Part shown: positions 9,342-19,956 of the stretch, piece after piece
Layout of the letters: each line of letters opens with the position of its first letter
Position numbering within the stretch: position 1 is the first letter of the stretch
Assembly: GCA_973895155.1 (NCBI GenBank)
Contig: OZ316895.1
Coordinates: 12,524,001 to 12,588,000, forward strand
Source: Marsupella aquatica
Lineage: Eukaryota; Marchantiophyta
Direction: 5' to 3'
Length of the DNA stretch: 64,000 bases
The notes under the pieces: model-generated
What the model was told of the DNA's origin: nothing
Databases searched by the model: none
What the model saw: only the letters and a program-made list of their open reading frames with translations
Position numbers and translations under genes: made by a program

Positions 9342-11571
9342 GATTGGTTTGCCCTGGCAAAGGTTACAATGGGGAAGTCAAGCCTAAAGAGCATTTATTG
9401 GTTACTTTTTGCCGAAGATGAGCTCTTTGAATTATGGCGGAACGTGTGTGCAAAATGGTTGAGTGGGAAGCTCCAAGACAGGGCTGGTGGGTATGGAGGG
9501 CCAAGACCCCCAAAATTGATCACTCCCGGTACCTTTCGATGCTTTGAAGGAGAGATTAGTAGCAAACAGATAATTGAGATCTTGAAGGACGTTGAAGAGG
9601 AGCGTGTCTTGCTGAAGAAGGATATCACCAACAAATCAGAGCTTGTCGCAATGGGAGACTCGGCCCTTACAATCAAGATAATGTCCAAATTGAGAACAGT
9701 CATTATTGGCTATTTTGTGGAAAAGTATCGTGAGAAGTTTCCTGTTGGCACATCTTGGGAGTCTCTGGTGATATTGTTGCCTTCCTTGAAATCTGAGCTT
9801 GAGATGACAAAATTGAGGAGAGCAGCGGGTGAGGTTTACCTCAACAATTCATTGAAGAAGAATGTGGTCAAGGAGAGTTTCCCACAAAGTCTGATGGTCA
9901 GACTAGATGGGTTGTATTGTAAAGAATTTGGTGGGATTGGTCGTTCTCGCACGGAGCCTTTCTTGACATTTTTTAGTGAGAATTTGATGAAGACGACCGT
10001 GCCGGAAATGCTACAAGAGCCTTCGCCTCTGCGTCCTCTTGCCATTGTTGACTTCAGTAGGCTTCGACAACATGTTTGGACCGATGCTGAAATTATTGCA
10101 TTACTGCAATACATTGTGGATCTTCCAAGAAATCCAACAATTGTTGTTGTCATGATTGTGCATCCAGGGCCACTTGCTGCAAACATTTTGAGTGCCCTTA
10201 GGAAATTGCAACATGAAAAGGGAATGGACATCCACGTCGACTACGGGAGCTATCAACGGAGTGATACACCAGTTCCAGAGGGCTTACTTTTCAGTTGTGG
10301 TATGGAGGAGATAATCTTTGCAGGAATCACCACTGAGGAGAAATTTGATTGGAAGCAAGTGTTCAGGCCTGGATTTAATTGCCAATTTTCTTACAATTCG
10401 GCGATTGACCCTGATTTCCAAGTGGAAGACAAGACGGAGAAGCGAGATAAGAATAAGAGTACGACAAGTAAGGAGACAGAGACTGAGTCAACTTTGGCAT
10501 TTCACATTGGAGATTTCTTACGAAAGGCTCCCATGTTTGAGATGGTGGGAAGTAGAGGTGGCTTTGTGAATATTCACGCTAAGCCAAAATGTATGCTGCA
10601 GAGTATTATTGAATTTTTTTCGGCTGAAGGGGAGACTATACTTGACTTTTTCTCGGGAGGACAGGTTATGAAGGTGTCATTGTTGTGTTTCAGAGAATGC
10701 TTTGCGTATTCAGACACTGAGGATGAATATGATTTCACTCAGGCATATGGAAGGGTTCTCTGCGAGAAAGTTCCTTCCATAATGAGTGACCGGATGGGCG
10801 GTTCCAAATTTGGTAGAGCCCGCGATGGGGTTTCCGAGCATGTTGGTGCCAAAGAAGGCGTAGACCAGGGCGAAGATGATATTGAGGAAGGAGAATTGGG
10901 TCACGACACAGACGACAGGGTCACCCAAAATTTGGATGAACATGGAACACAAGTGGTAGGTATTCCCTACCTTGGTGTGGGGTTGGCTGATGTTGTGGGT
11001 CAACCTGAGGGCGACCCACCAAGAAATCCCTTTGCCGGTGTAGAGAATTGGATGCACCAATCGGACCCAGATCTTACATCGTCCACATCGGACGCACATT
11101 GGAAGGCAACCGCAGATGGTCTAGGCAATATTGACGCAGTAGAATTGGGAGAAATGTCAGACATTGCGCTTGCAAAGGAGGATGATCGTCAAGTACCTGA
11201 GACCGCTGCAAATGAAGAAGAGAAGGCAGGTGCTTCAAATCCTCCCCTGTCTCCTCTATATTGCTCATCAAAGACTAAATTGGTTTTTACAAGTGCTTCT
11301 ACAGGAAGCCCCGTAGTATTATCATTTTCACAAAATTCTGGATCCGAGATCGGCAGGACTGGATATATGAAAACAGTCCGTCCTGCAACTCATTTTATAT
11401 GGAAAAATGGACCAAAGGTTGGAATGATAGAATCACTAGACGATGCTCCAAAGATAATGGCAAAATCAGATTACAAAAAACTGAACTTGAGACTGAGCCC
11501 AGTTTTTGCACCCCCATCCTTTGAAGAGCAACTTCCCAGTGGTATCAATTCCGAGATACAGAGTGTTCTAG
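9342..11571 (+). other. beta-class amino-methyltransferase-like domain exon
   Basis: The exon opens at the acceptor ATGTAG (ends 9341) and is in frame with the ParB-like exon. Counting from the ATG at 9369, residues 399-465 fit motifs X and I of N6-adenine/N4-cytosine methyltransferases: NIHAKPKCML, then GETILDFFSGG, followed by a strand with acidic residues. Motif IV should precede these. Its position (about 225-240, AIVDFSRLRQHVW) has DFSR instead of D/N/S-PP-Y/F/W, so catalysis is doubtful. Residues about 470-700 are acidic and low in structure. The exon is long and fully open. Confidence 0.65.
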
Positions 11572-11692
11572 GTGATCAAACAATAGATGAATTTGGGCAT
11601 TTTAGCATTGGAAATTATTAGCCCTTTCTTTGGTTCTTGGTATTTTAATGACAATCTAAGCTTTATCTTTGTAATAATATACTTTTTTACAG

Positions 11693-11782
11693 ACCAAAGT
11701 TCCGACGTAGAATCTCCTTCCTCAAAGGATTTTGTTGGCATTCCCTCGGAAAGCATTGCTGTGGAGGAAGGGTTTGACCCAG
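11693..11782 (+). other. short linker exon
   Basis: A 90-nt exon between acceptor TTTTTTACAG and donor CCCAG|GTATAC. It is phase 1 on both sides and encodes DQSSDVESPSSKDFVGIPSE and more. Both joins keep the frame open, which supports one transcript. Confidence 0.6.
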
Positions 11783-11975
11783 GTATACTTTGGATCTAAA
11801 AAATGGCAATTGAATGTAATTAATGTTTTTCTAGGAGGGTCGCCCCAGGGTCGTTCCTCTCTACTTCAAATGCTATAACAAAGTTTGTTTGATTTCAAAT
11901 TTTGAGAGTTTTCCTCCGTAGTAATTGTTTAAACTTTGAGTCGCATTGACTAAGGGCTTATGTTAATGTTTCCAG

Positions 11976-13015
11976 AATTCACTCCAATACTACACTCTTC
12001 GATCCGGCGAAAGCTCTTGGTTCTTGACCTTAACAAGATTTGTTGGGATTGCATTAAGACCAGAAGCTCAGGACCATGGTGAAATCAGACAAGTTTACGT
12101 GGTGTGCACTGGGGGAGACGTGGAGGGTTTAATTTCATGTATGTGGAGCGCCCATACCTCCACGAATTTCTATATGCAGCTTTCATGGTTTTTGACGTCG
12201 CAATCTGGACCTGTGCAAGGAGGCCAAAAACAATGGACTTAATGAAGTTGATTTTCACTGAGGAGGAGCGATAGAAGTTCAAGTTTGTCTTTACTCAAGA
12301 AGATACCTTTGATAGTTGCATCCAAAGGCCAGATATAACAGATGGGAAGGCCAATTTACTTCTGAAGAATTTGCAAACCATTTGGGACCGTTTTCCAGAA
12401 AAATATGATGCTTCTAATACAGTTCTTATTGATGATTCTCCATTGAAGGCATTTTTGAATTATGACGTGAATGGATTGTTTCCAAATCCATTTACTCACA
12501 CAACTTCAAATGACACTTTTTTGCCCGAGATATTATGGCCATATCTTTGCAAATTGAGAAAGGCTTACTGCGTTCAACATTATATCACTGTCAACAATCC
12601 AAAGTGGTATGTTTTCAATTTATTAACAAGCAAGGAGGATCATGCTGCCATCTATGCTCTTTTGGAACAGAAGTGGGGAGATTGTCGTTGTATCCATAGG
12701 GAGTTTGGAACCATCTTGGATGTGACTCCTGAAGAGATTCCTTGGGACGGAAAGAACGAGGTGCAGCATTACCCACCACTGGAGACGTGGACCACGGATG
12801 AGATCGAAGAAACTGCAAACGTAATACTTGGAGACAACTATTCTGGTCCTCATACACAAAATAGAAGGCATTTTATTTGGAAAGTTCTCAGAACTAGGGA
12901 TCTCACCAATAAGTTTAAGAACCACCATGCGAAAGATACTTGCAACCGTGACATCCGCTATGATAAATCAGGAAGCAGACTTTCTTGTTCAAATGAGTTT
13001 TGTCTTGATCATTAG
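11976..13015 (+). other. FCP1/NIF-type HAD phosphatase-like domain
   Basis: The exon follows acceptor TGTTTCCAG. Motif 1 is KLLVLDLNKICWD, where the first Asp is kept and the second is Asn, as in the plant DLNG subgroup of NLI-interacting-factor proteins. Next come YVERPYLHEFLYAA, AIWTCARRPKTMDL and the acidic motif NTVLIDDSPLKAF. These are the four landmarks of the FCP1/SCP fold, in order and in one frame. Two in-frame stops (12080-12082, 12272-12274) break it. Known relatives dephosphorylate proteins such as RNA polymerase II tails. It may be a captured host domain (inference). Confidence 0.75.
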
Positions 13016-13463
13016 GAGATAGGGTTGCTCTAGTGCCTACCCTGAATTGTACATTCATATTATGTCTTGAAAGGATATGTTTTGAACATGTAGGATAAAG
13101 TAAATAATTAGGATATATGCTTAGTGTGAGGCTCTCTCACTGGACTGGACAATTTAATAATTATATAGTGGGTCAATCTCATTTTGACCCTTGATTTATG
13201 ACCATCTATATTTTTTAATTTATAGATGGTCTGAGTGGTATTGGCATCTGATTTTTGGACTAAATTAAATTTACTCTAATTTTTAAATTAATTAGAATAT
13301 ATGATTTAAGTTATTATTAAACATTTGGGTGAAAAAAACAAAATTTTGGGTGTTCAAAAATGTATATTTGGGCTGGAAAAAATTAGCTTTTGGGAATGCT
13401 TTAATAGAAATTTGGCCTGAAAAAAAATAACTTTAGGGTTCATCTTATGGACTTTTAAAAGTA
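13016..13463. other. 3' non-coding part of the element
   Basis: AT-rich. A hairpin of ACCATCTATA and TATAGATGGT around an AT loop lies at 13201-13230. The motif AAACATTTGGGTGA occurs here at about 13319 and near the left end at about 587. Confidence 0.5.
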
Positions 13464-13485
13464 CAGTTTTAATGAATATAGTGAT
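13464..13485 (-). repeat. right subterminal inverted repeat
   Basis: Perfect reverse complement of 396-417. About 35 bp further out the subterminal motif TCGCACGTGATAT occurs at 13519-13531. The short derivatives share that motif. Confidence 0.75.
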
Positions 13486-13560
13486 CTCTTAGAACCAATA
13501 AATCGACGCTATCTTTCGTCGCACGTGATATGCCATTTTTGTGGAAAAGAAAACTCTGAG

Positions 13561-13568
13561 GACAAATT
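13561..13568. repeat. right target-site duplication of the 13.35-kb element
   Basis: GACAAATT directly follows the right terminal inverted repeat and is identical to 199-206. Confidence 0.85.
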
Positions 13569-16360
13569 CATGAAGAATCAACAAAGAATCTATGTGAGGG
13601 CCAAAATGGATCTTAGTACAAAATATAAATAGTTAACCTCAGTACATCAGTGTGACAGTACCTAGTAGTAGTTATTAGTACCCAAGACTTGTGAAGTAGA
13701 CTATGCATTCTGTTTTTTCCACGTTTTTTACTACTCTGTGTTGATTCTTTTGTAATGGCCCCGTCGGCCCGAGGCATGAACCAGCCAAAGGTGACTATTG
13801 GGTAATATGTTGGGCTTGGGGTCAGGGGGGGGGGGGAGACATTCGAAATGGCCGGGAAAGTCCTTTTGGAAATACCTGTGTGGGAGGATTTGTGTTCATG
13901 TCGGTGGTTGCTCAGTCTGTCTACCCATAAATATTCACAAGTAGGGCATTGTGGTTATGCATTATTTAGCTGGTATTGAGTAAGAGCCCTCTTCAGTGGG
14001 TGGGTTTTGCATGGGCTAATGAAGAGGTCCCTTCAACAGTTTCATCTCTTTGTGTATTTTCCCAATCATCCCCATGCCCATCACACTTTTATAGAATTGG
14101 CTAGAACATTACAAGTGTTCAAACATGCGGGTTGCACCCCATGGAATTTGGCCCTGCAATCCACCGCTTAAGAGCTTCCTGCCGTGAGCATCTCAGGACA
14201 TTAGGTAAGCACTTGATCTGTTTAATTACAAGTTGAAATTATTCATTGAAGTTAGTTTTATAGCTAGTAAGCAAGGTGGCCGCAATGCATTGTCAAATAG
14301 ACTTTAGTCTTTTTTACACAAGCATCATGTAAGAGTTGTAGATTTAAAATGAAGAGCCTAGAATGGCACGAAGCAGCAGTATGATTCCTTCTCACATGGG
14401 CACTTTGCCTATGTAGGTAGTGGACATATCTTATGGTCATAAAAGCATTGTTTAGGAAAAGGTAGTCTATTTTGAAGCATTCTCACCCTAAACAACCTAT
14501 CTGGGGGCCTTACATGGTAGCAGCATGATATTGAATAATTCACCCAAAAGTTTTAAGGCTTGAAATTTGTCCAACCAAAAACATATGGTTGTGCCAAACA
14601 AAGTTCTCCAAAATCTAAGAGACTTGATAGTTAAGTTTAATTTAGGGTATTTGGATCCTGAAAAATTGTCACTATCTCCTGTCTGTTCATGGCTAATTCC
14701 TGAAAAACCCTAAAAAATACTCCATGGTGGAATTCTTTTTGAACTACCGTCTTCCCCCAAACATAATGCCCGGTCGTTGTGTTTGAAAACGGGTTTAAAA
14801 ATGGATTTTGTTTGGTCTCCATATATACAAAAGTACTAGCTTTTTCTTCAAACACAACATCATTTTAACACAACACCTCGGCGTTGTGTTTGAATATTGG
14901 CGTTGTGTTTGAGTTGGACACTGTGTTTGAGATGTGACCCTAAACTGTTCTACATTGAACACAAATAATTAAAAATTCAAGAAAAACATATGCCAATGTC
15001 AATATTCAAACACAAAGTCAATATTCGAACACAACACACATTTTCAAACACACCACCCTGCAAATACAAAAAATTAAAACATAGTCAAAACTTGAATACA
15101 ACGCCCTGGGCACACTATTCGCCCCATGGCCCACTATTCGAATAGAAGGCCATGGCGTAGCTTTGTGCCCTCTATATCTAACCAATAATTCACAATAGAA
15201 AGTTGCCCTTCGAGGCCTATTGTCTAGGGTGAAGCCTCTAGACTGTGACGCCTGGGTGGCAGCAAGCTTTGGGGCGAGGGAACAGGTGGGGAAGGCAACA
15301 GTGGAACAAGATAAAGCTCAGACAGTCAGGCTTGTGCTGTATTTTTATTTTTTTCTGCTTGGAGCACTTTGATAACTAGTTGTGTCCCCACAGTATAGTG
15401 GACATCCAATGAGCAATGGACTTATCATTGGGATGTAATGAATGTTGCTCATCCATCAGTTCTGATACAATCGACTCATGAATATTTTCAGATACACAAT
15501 TCTCTAACCATTTTGTGCATTATGTAGATTTCACACGTTATATGTAACAATATGAATTGGAATCAACGGAAGTAACCTTTGAATATTAGCCTAGTTTAAT
15601 ACTCTGAACTTTGCTGAATTCCTTCAACTTCAACTTGGAAAATGTTTCAGCTGACTACAGCATATAATTTACGGTTATGAAGATCAATTTTGGTCATTGG
15701 AATGGTAATTATCCATTCACTGTTTGCAGCATAAAGCTTGGTCATATGTCGCATGGGAATTGCTGGTGAGGTGGCACAGCACACAAAATTAAACTCCACG
15801 AGAGCAATGAGGGGCGGAGTGTTCAGTCAGACAAAGGGTTCTCTCATTCCAGCACATGGTCATGGATGATACTGTATCTCATAGACAAGTAATCATTAAA
15901 AGGTGTTGCATTAAACTGAAGTTCACGTGACTTGCCTTGAGTTTTAATCAAGTCCACCTCTGCCTTTGAATAAACTGGGCTTTTTTCTAGGAGTCTTTTG
16001 GACAAGAATATAATTTTGAGCATAGTCAATATTTCATTCCACCTTTCAGCACAAGCCCACCACCCCTTTGGTGAAACTACAACAAGCGCTTCTCTAGTGG
16101 TGTACACTATTGCCTTCATGTATAGATTGAATCTTGATGAGTGCCTTATTTTTCGAATATTGTATATAGCAAGTTTTGATATGCCAAGATACAAGCGTAA
16201 TGGTTACTGGGTTTTTACTATCTCCTTAAGTAAGCACGCCCTTTTTTAGAAAATTCTATATAGCAGGTTTGATATGCCAAAATGCAAGCCTTATGGTTAG
16301 TGGTTAGTGGGGTTTCACTATCTCCTGAATTAGGCACAGTTGAATACTAATCATTAGATC
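13569..16360. other. no gene recognised
   Basis: Non-coding on inspection. A G12 run lies at 13825-13836. At 14765-15065, many copies of GTTGTGTTTGA occur in both orientations, a scrambled inverted-repeat patch that may be a decayed foldback element. Confidence 0.4.
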
Positions 16361-17060
16361 TTGGATATAGCATGTTCATCTTGGAACATGCTTCATTTTT
16401 GTTTTTGGTTTTTAGTGAAGTGCAGGTGATCTAATTCATTTTCGAATATAAACAGTACAATGACTAGGAAGACTACAGTCTATGATATTGAAAAATTGTG
16501 CACATAAGATACAAGAGTAAAAGTACACATGGAAAGAAAAGTAATAATGTACAGGAAAAATTTAAGTCTATGGTATTGGATTGTGCATATACTCTACACC
16601 AGTAGAGATACTTATGTACTTACCTTAGGTAATGACACTCAAATTAATTAAAACCATAAATTCAGGACACAAAACCATGTGTAGAACTTAAAGACACAAG
16701 AGAGCACTTTATTTAGATCATTTATTCTTCACTCATGAGAATAAGGGCTAGAAATTCCATGATCTTTGTTAAAAGGAAGATGATCTTAAATATAGATTAA
16801 AAAATTTAGAGGAGTGCCAAAATAAATTCAAAATCTAAACTATACTAGGGATGCACCTTGGTAAGACACATTGAATTAAAAATACATAAGAAAAGAAATT
16901 TGAATAAGACAAAATACTGGAAGGTACCATATAGGAATAGTTTCACTCTTGGACAACCCTGGAATGAATAATGGATTCACTCAATGTGTATTTTTACTAT
17001 CTCCTGAAGTAGGCACCCTTGAATACTAATCATTAGATCTTGGACAACCCTGGAATGAAT
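16360..17060. repeat. dispersed repeat, copy 1
   Basis: Shares colinear blocks with 26100-26790, such as AGCATGTTCATC, AAAACCATAAATT and CCAAAATAAATTCAAAAT. A subrepeat (TTTTTACTATCTCC...TAGGCAC...ACTAATCATTAGATCTTGGA) recurs at 16310-16370 and 16990-17045. It is a degenerate, unclassified element. Confidence 0.6.
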
Positions 17061-18978
17061 CATGTGTACACTCAATATGTTACTGATACAATTACTCAAG
17101 TATAGTTTCAGTAAGACCTGAGCAGCTTCCACTGACCCTTGGGAATGACCTTTTTGCCCTCATTTTTGCCCAATCTTACTAAATTTGGTAACATAGCGTT
17201 ATCCAACCCAGTAACCATTCGAGAAGCTCTAAGTAAAGGTTGCAATTCAAGGCTAGCCCTATGCTACTGGATTTGGTCAAGGGTGATCAAACCCTGCAAC
17301 GATTGACATACTCTAAGTAAAGGTTGCATTCCAAGGCAAATAAACCATGTCCCACAGCTTAATAAATAAAACAATGTCCTGCAACTCTACATTACTCCAG
17401 TTCTTAAGGTCGGAAGATCTACAGTCCAAATGTCTCCTCACGATCGTACCCACATTTTCACCGTCGATCCTCGCTGGAGGTTGTTCGGACAAAAGTGGAC
17501 TGCGTTGGCAAGTTACTGCACCTAAAGCTTCAGCTAGAGATAGCTTAGGAGAAAGCGGGCGAAAGTGGACAGAGTTGGCAAAGCCGCTGTACAGTCCTCT
17601 GCGGCTAAATACATCTAGACTTATGACATCAGCCCTTCTGACATGGCCCGACTCCCTAAAAACCACTCTACAGTTACCGGTGACCTATATTTGGTACAGA
17701 ACCATCTATCTAGGCATCTAGCTAGCTGGCTTAAGTAATCAACTGGCTACCAGATGTAGCCAGTGAGCTGTCAACCGACCAGTGGTCGTTTAGTTATTCA
17801 AACAGCAACCAAATTGGTAGTACTGAATTCTGAAGTCTGTAGACAATCTGAACCCTCCATTCTAAGATCCAACGGTCACAGTCAGCAGTGGTAATTTAAT
17901 TTACAGGATTTAATGATAATATGCTCACTTCCGGAGACGATGACGTGGCTTCACTAGTCGGAGCCAGACCGAGCCTTTTTCCGAAGCTGAGCATCGGCCT
18001 CGAGAGTCGCATCGTAAGCCGCACATCCGTGTGGAAATCGACGGTGATTTTATGAACAAATATTGTCTGTGCGGCGACAGTGTCACCCTGTAAAGTGTAA
18101 ACAGCGTTGTCCCTGGGTTTGCCTTCGTTGAACGAACACTACACTACATTACACTACACTACACTACAAGAGTGTGGTGTTCGAGTGGTGCCTGGCTATG
18201 GTGTACAGTAGTTGTGCAGCTCATCCAAGTGGATCCTGATGAGGAGTTCCCTGAATCCCTGATGAATGCTGACCCGAAAAGAAATTAAAGCGGAAAGGAA
18301 AACGGGGCCCGCATTTGGGTACGTATATAGAGTGGTCAGCTGCGGCTCATAATCATCACAATCTCGATCTTGTTTTCATATCTCAATGAATCATCTCTCT
18401 CTTCTGCGACTCTTCGGGAACATTCAATTCGGGTCGGGTCCTGCGACTTTCTTCTGGAGTAATTGACTATTTTGTTACAACCATACCCGCCACCCCATCA
18501 CTCCATCACTTGAAAGAAACAGAGCACTGGCCGGACAAAAGACACAGCTCGGCGCACCATTGGTACGTGATCCAGCTGCTGCTCCAGCTCTTGCCTCGCA
18601 TTCATCACCGCTACCACCTCCTACTCCCAACATCGAGAGCGCTACTCTTTTGAGTTACGGCATTCTCGAGAGCGAAACGAGTCAGAGAGAGTGAGGACTT
18701 GAGGAGGACGACAGCCGCCAGATTCTCGTAGCCTCTGCCTTTCTTTCGGCCGTCGTGTCCTGTTTGCTTCCCTCCCTACGACTTAAGACAAGGGACTGGA
18801 CGTTACGAACTGTCTTGCACGGGCAGGACAAGAAGCGCGAGTTGTCGAGTTCGGTCGCATGCACAAACACCGAGGGTTGTCTTGTCCCACACCGCCGATT
18901 GTGTTTTGAGGCCATTGTCGGGGGCAAGCTCTTGCAGTGACTGACCGTTTAAACGGGTTAACTAGCCTATTGAGAACG
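17061..18978. other. unassigned region upstream of the peptide gene
   Basis: No gene found. A pentanucleotide microsatellite (ACACT repeats) lies at 18136-18167. GC content rises from about 17900, and 18360-18978 may hold the promoter and leader of the PSY-like gene; no motif is firm enough to call. Confidence 0.35.
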
Positions 18979-19956
18979 ATGGCGAAGCTACAAACGTTGG
19001 TTGTCATTTTCACTGTACTAGTTCTACAGTTTCCAATCTCGTACTTGCGTGTCCAATCTCGTCCAGGTGCTTTCTCCACTCCACTCCACTCCACTGCACT
19101 CTACTCTACTTTACTCTGGCCCGGTGACCTGTGATGGAAAATTTTCCCACTGCAGCTATCAGGATTCTGTTGTCCCTGGATTTTGCGAGTCAGTAATGTT
19201 GACGGTGTGCTCACAGTGAGCTGGGATTAAAGTTTTCATCAATCTATGTGTTGAAGTGGATTTTAGGGCTGTTTCTCCTCGAGCTCAATGTCCGGGATCT
19301 CTTAGCTTAGCTGGGGGCAAACTGGCGAACTGTGCGTTCAGTTTTCCATTGTTTGGAGTCACGCAGATAATCATGTCGTCTGTCTGACCCTGCTCCATCT
19401 TTCCGTCTTTTTTTGCAGGACCTCTTGGACTGTCCCCCGTAGAGATTCTATTAAGCTCTTCGCCGAGACAGCTTCTGTCGGCGGACCCTCTTGTCAGTGA
19501 TCCCGAGGTACTAAGCTTCTGTGCTATACTATCTCTTAGGAAACTTTTGCAATGCTGCCGAGATTCTACGGTTGTCCGGTTTTGAAGTTTTTGTTAGAAT
19601 TTGTAGACTTCAGAGTTTAAGTCGTCCTACTAGTAGTTCCAGCTCTACCTGACAGTGTTCTAGCAAACCAAGACCGTTTGCATCATATCGTTGCATTCTT
19701 GGAGGTCAAATTGTACATTACCATTTCACAGTCAATCACTCTTTTAGTATCAATTGCATTTAACAAAGTGGGTCATGAAAATGTACTTCTGCAGCGTGTG
19801 AATATTTCCAAAAAAGACGCTGAGGATCTTCATTCCGAAGATAAGTTGGATGCCGTCTGTAGAGAGAATGGAACATGCGACGAGAAGCGTCTTCTCACGG
19901 CGAGCGTCGACTACATGAATGACGGGCCCAATCCGATCACGGACCCTCCTCACTGA
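18979..19956 (+). CDS. PSY-type tyrosine-sulfated peptide precursor
   Basis: Three exons, 18979-19066, 19419-19507 and 19795-19956, with GT-AG introns and matching phases (1, then 0), give 112 aa. Residues 1-25 form a signal peptide (MAKLQTLVVIFTVLVLQF). The C-terminus carries KRLL then DYMNDGPNPITDP and stops two residues later. Known: Arabidopsis PSY1 matures around DYxxxxxNPxxDP, with the tyrosine sulfated by TPST after the Asp. The spacing here is identical. Role by homology: a secreted growth or stress peptide sensed by leucine-rich-repeat receptor kinases. The first intron has a CTCCA microsatellite at about 19073-19120. An uncommon point is a Cys pair just before the motif (VCRENGTCDEKR). 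It could be a lineage-specific relative; the motif match is the main evidence. Confidence 0.75.

Larger units (their letters stand above)
7478..13015 (+). pseudogene. ParB-like + methyltransferase-like + HAD phosphatase-like gene (decayed)
   Basis: Exons supported by frame and splice sites: 7478-9007 (acceptor TTACCAG, donor CAG|GTACAT), 9342-11571 (donor CTAG|GTGATC), 11693-11782 and 11976-13015. Phases match across all three introns. Order: an unknown N-terminal region (7478-8155), a basic KKRK stretch, a ParB/sulfiredoxin-like domain, a beta-class amino-methyltransferase-like domain, an acidic linker, then an FCP1/NIF-type HAD domain. Damage: a one-base frameshift near 7816-7822, TAA at 8156-8158, TGA at 12080-12082 and TAG at 12272-12274. 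The middle 256+ residue ParB-like and roughly 740-residue methyltransferase-like parts are open. Known: ParB-like plus methyltransferase proteins are common in phages and bacterial mobile DNA. Inference: an accessory protein of the transposon that binds or marks element DNA. If the stops reflect unrecognised introns, it might still be expressed in parts. Confidence 0.75.
207..13560. mobile_element. 13.35-kb TIR DNA transposon with 8-bp target-site duplication
   Basis: Seen: the octamer GACAAATT lies at 199-206 and again at 13561-13568. The left end reads CTTGGGATTCTCACTATATG. The right end, read inward on the minus strand, starts CTCAGAGTTTTCTTTTCCAC. Both match, in order, the left and right ends of the 297-bp element at 55264-55560, whose ends start CTCGGGGGTCTCACT and CTCGGGGGTTTCACT. 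A perfect 22-bp subterminal inverted repeat lies at 396-417 and 13464-13485. Cargo: a DUF7869-type transposase-like gene faces left, and a ParB-like/methyltransferase-like/HAD phosphatase-like gene faces right. They diverge from a central 73-bp tandem array. Known: 8-bp duplications occur in hAT, P and Zisupton/KDZ-type elements, so the superfamily is not settled. Inference: one autonomous-sized copy that is now dead, since both genes carry stops and frameshifts. A nested short element sits at 741-984. Confidence 0.85.

Noticed and set aside
207-13560. Integrated virus, virophage or Maverick element
   Set aside because: No capsid, packaging ATPase, integrase or polymerase is seen. The 8-bp duplication and MITE derivatives fit a TIR transposon.
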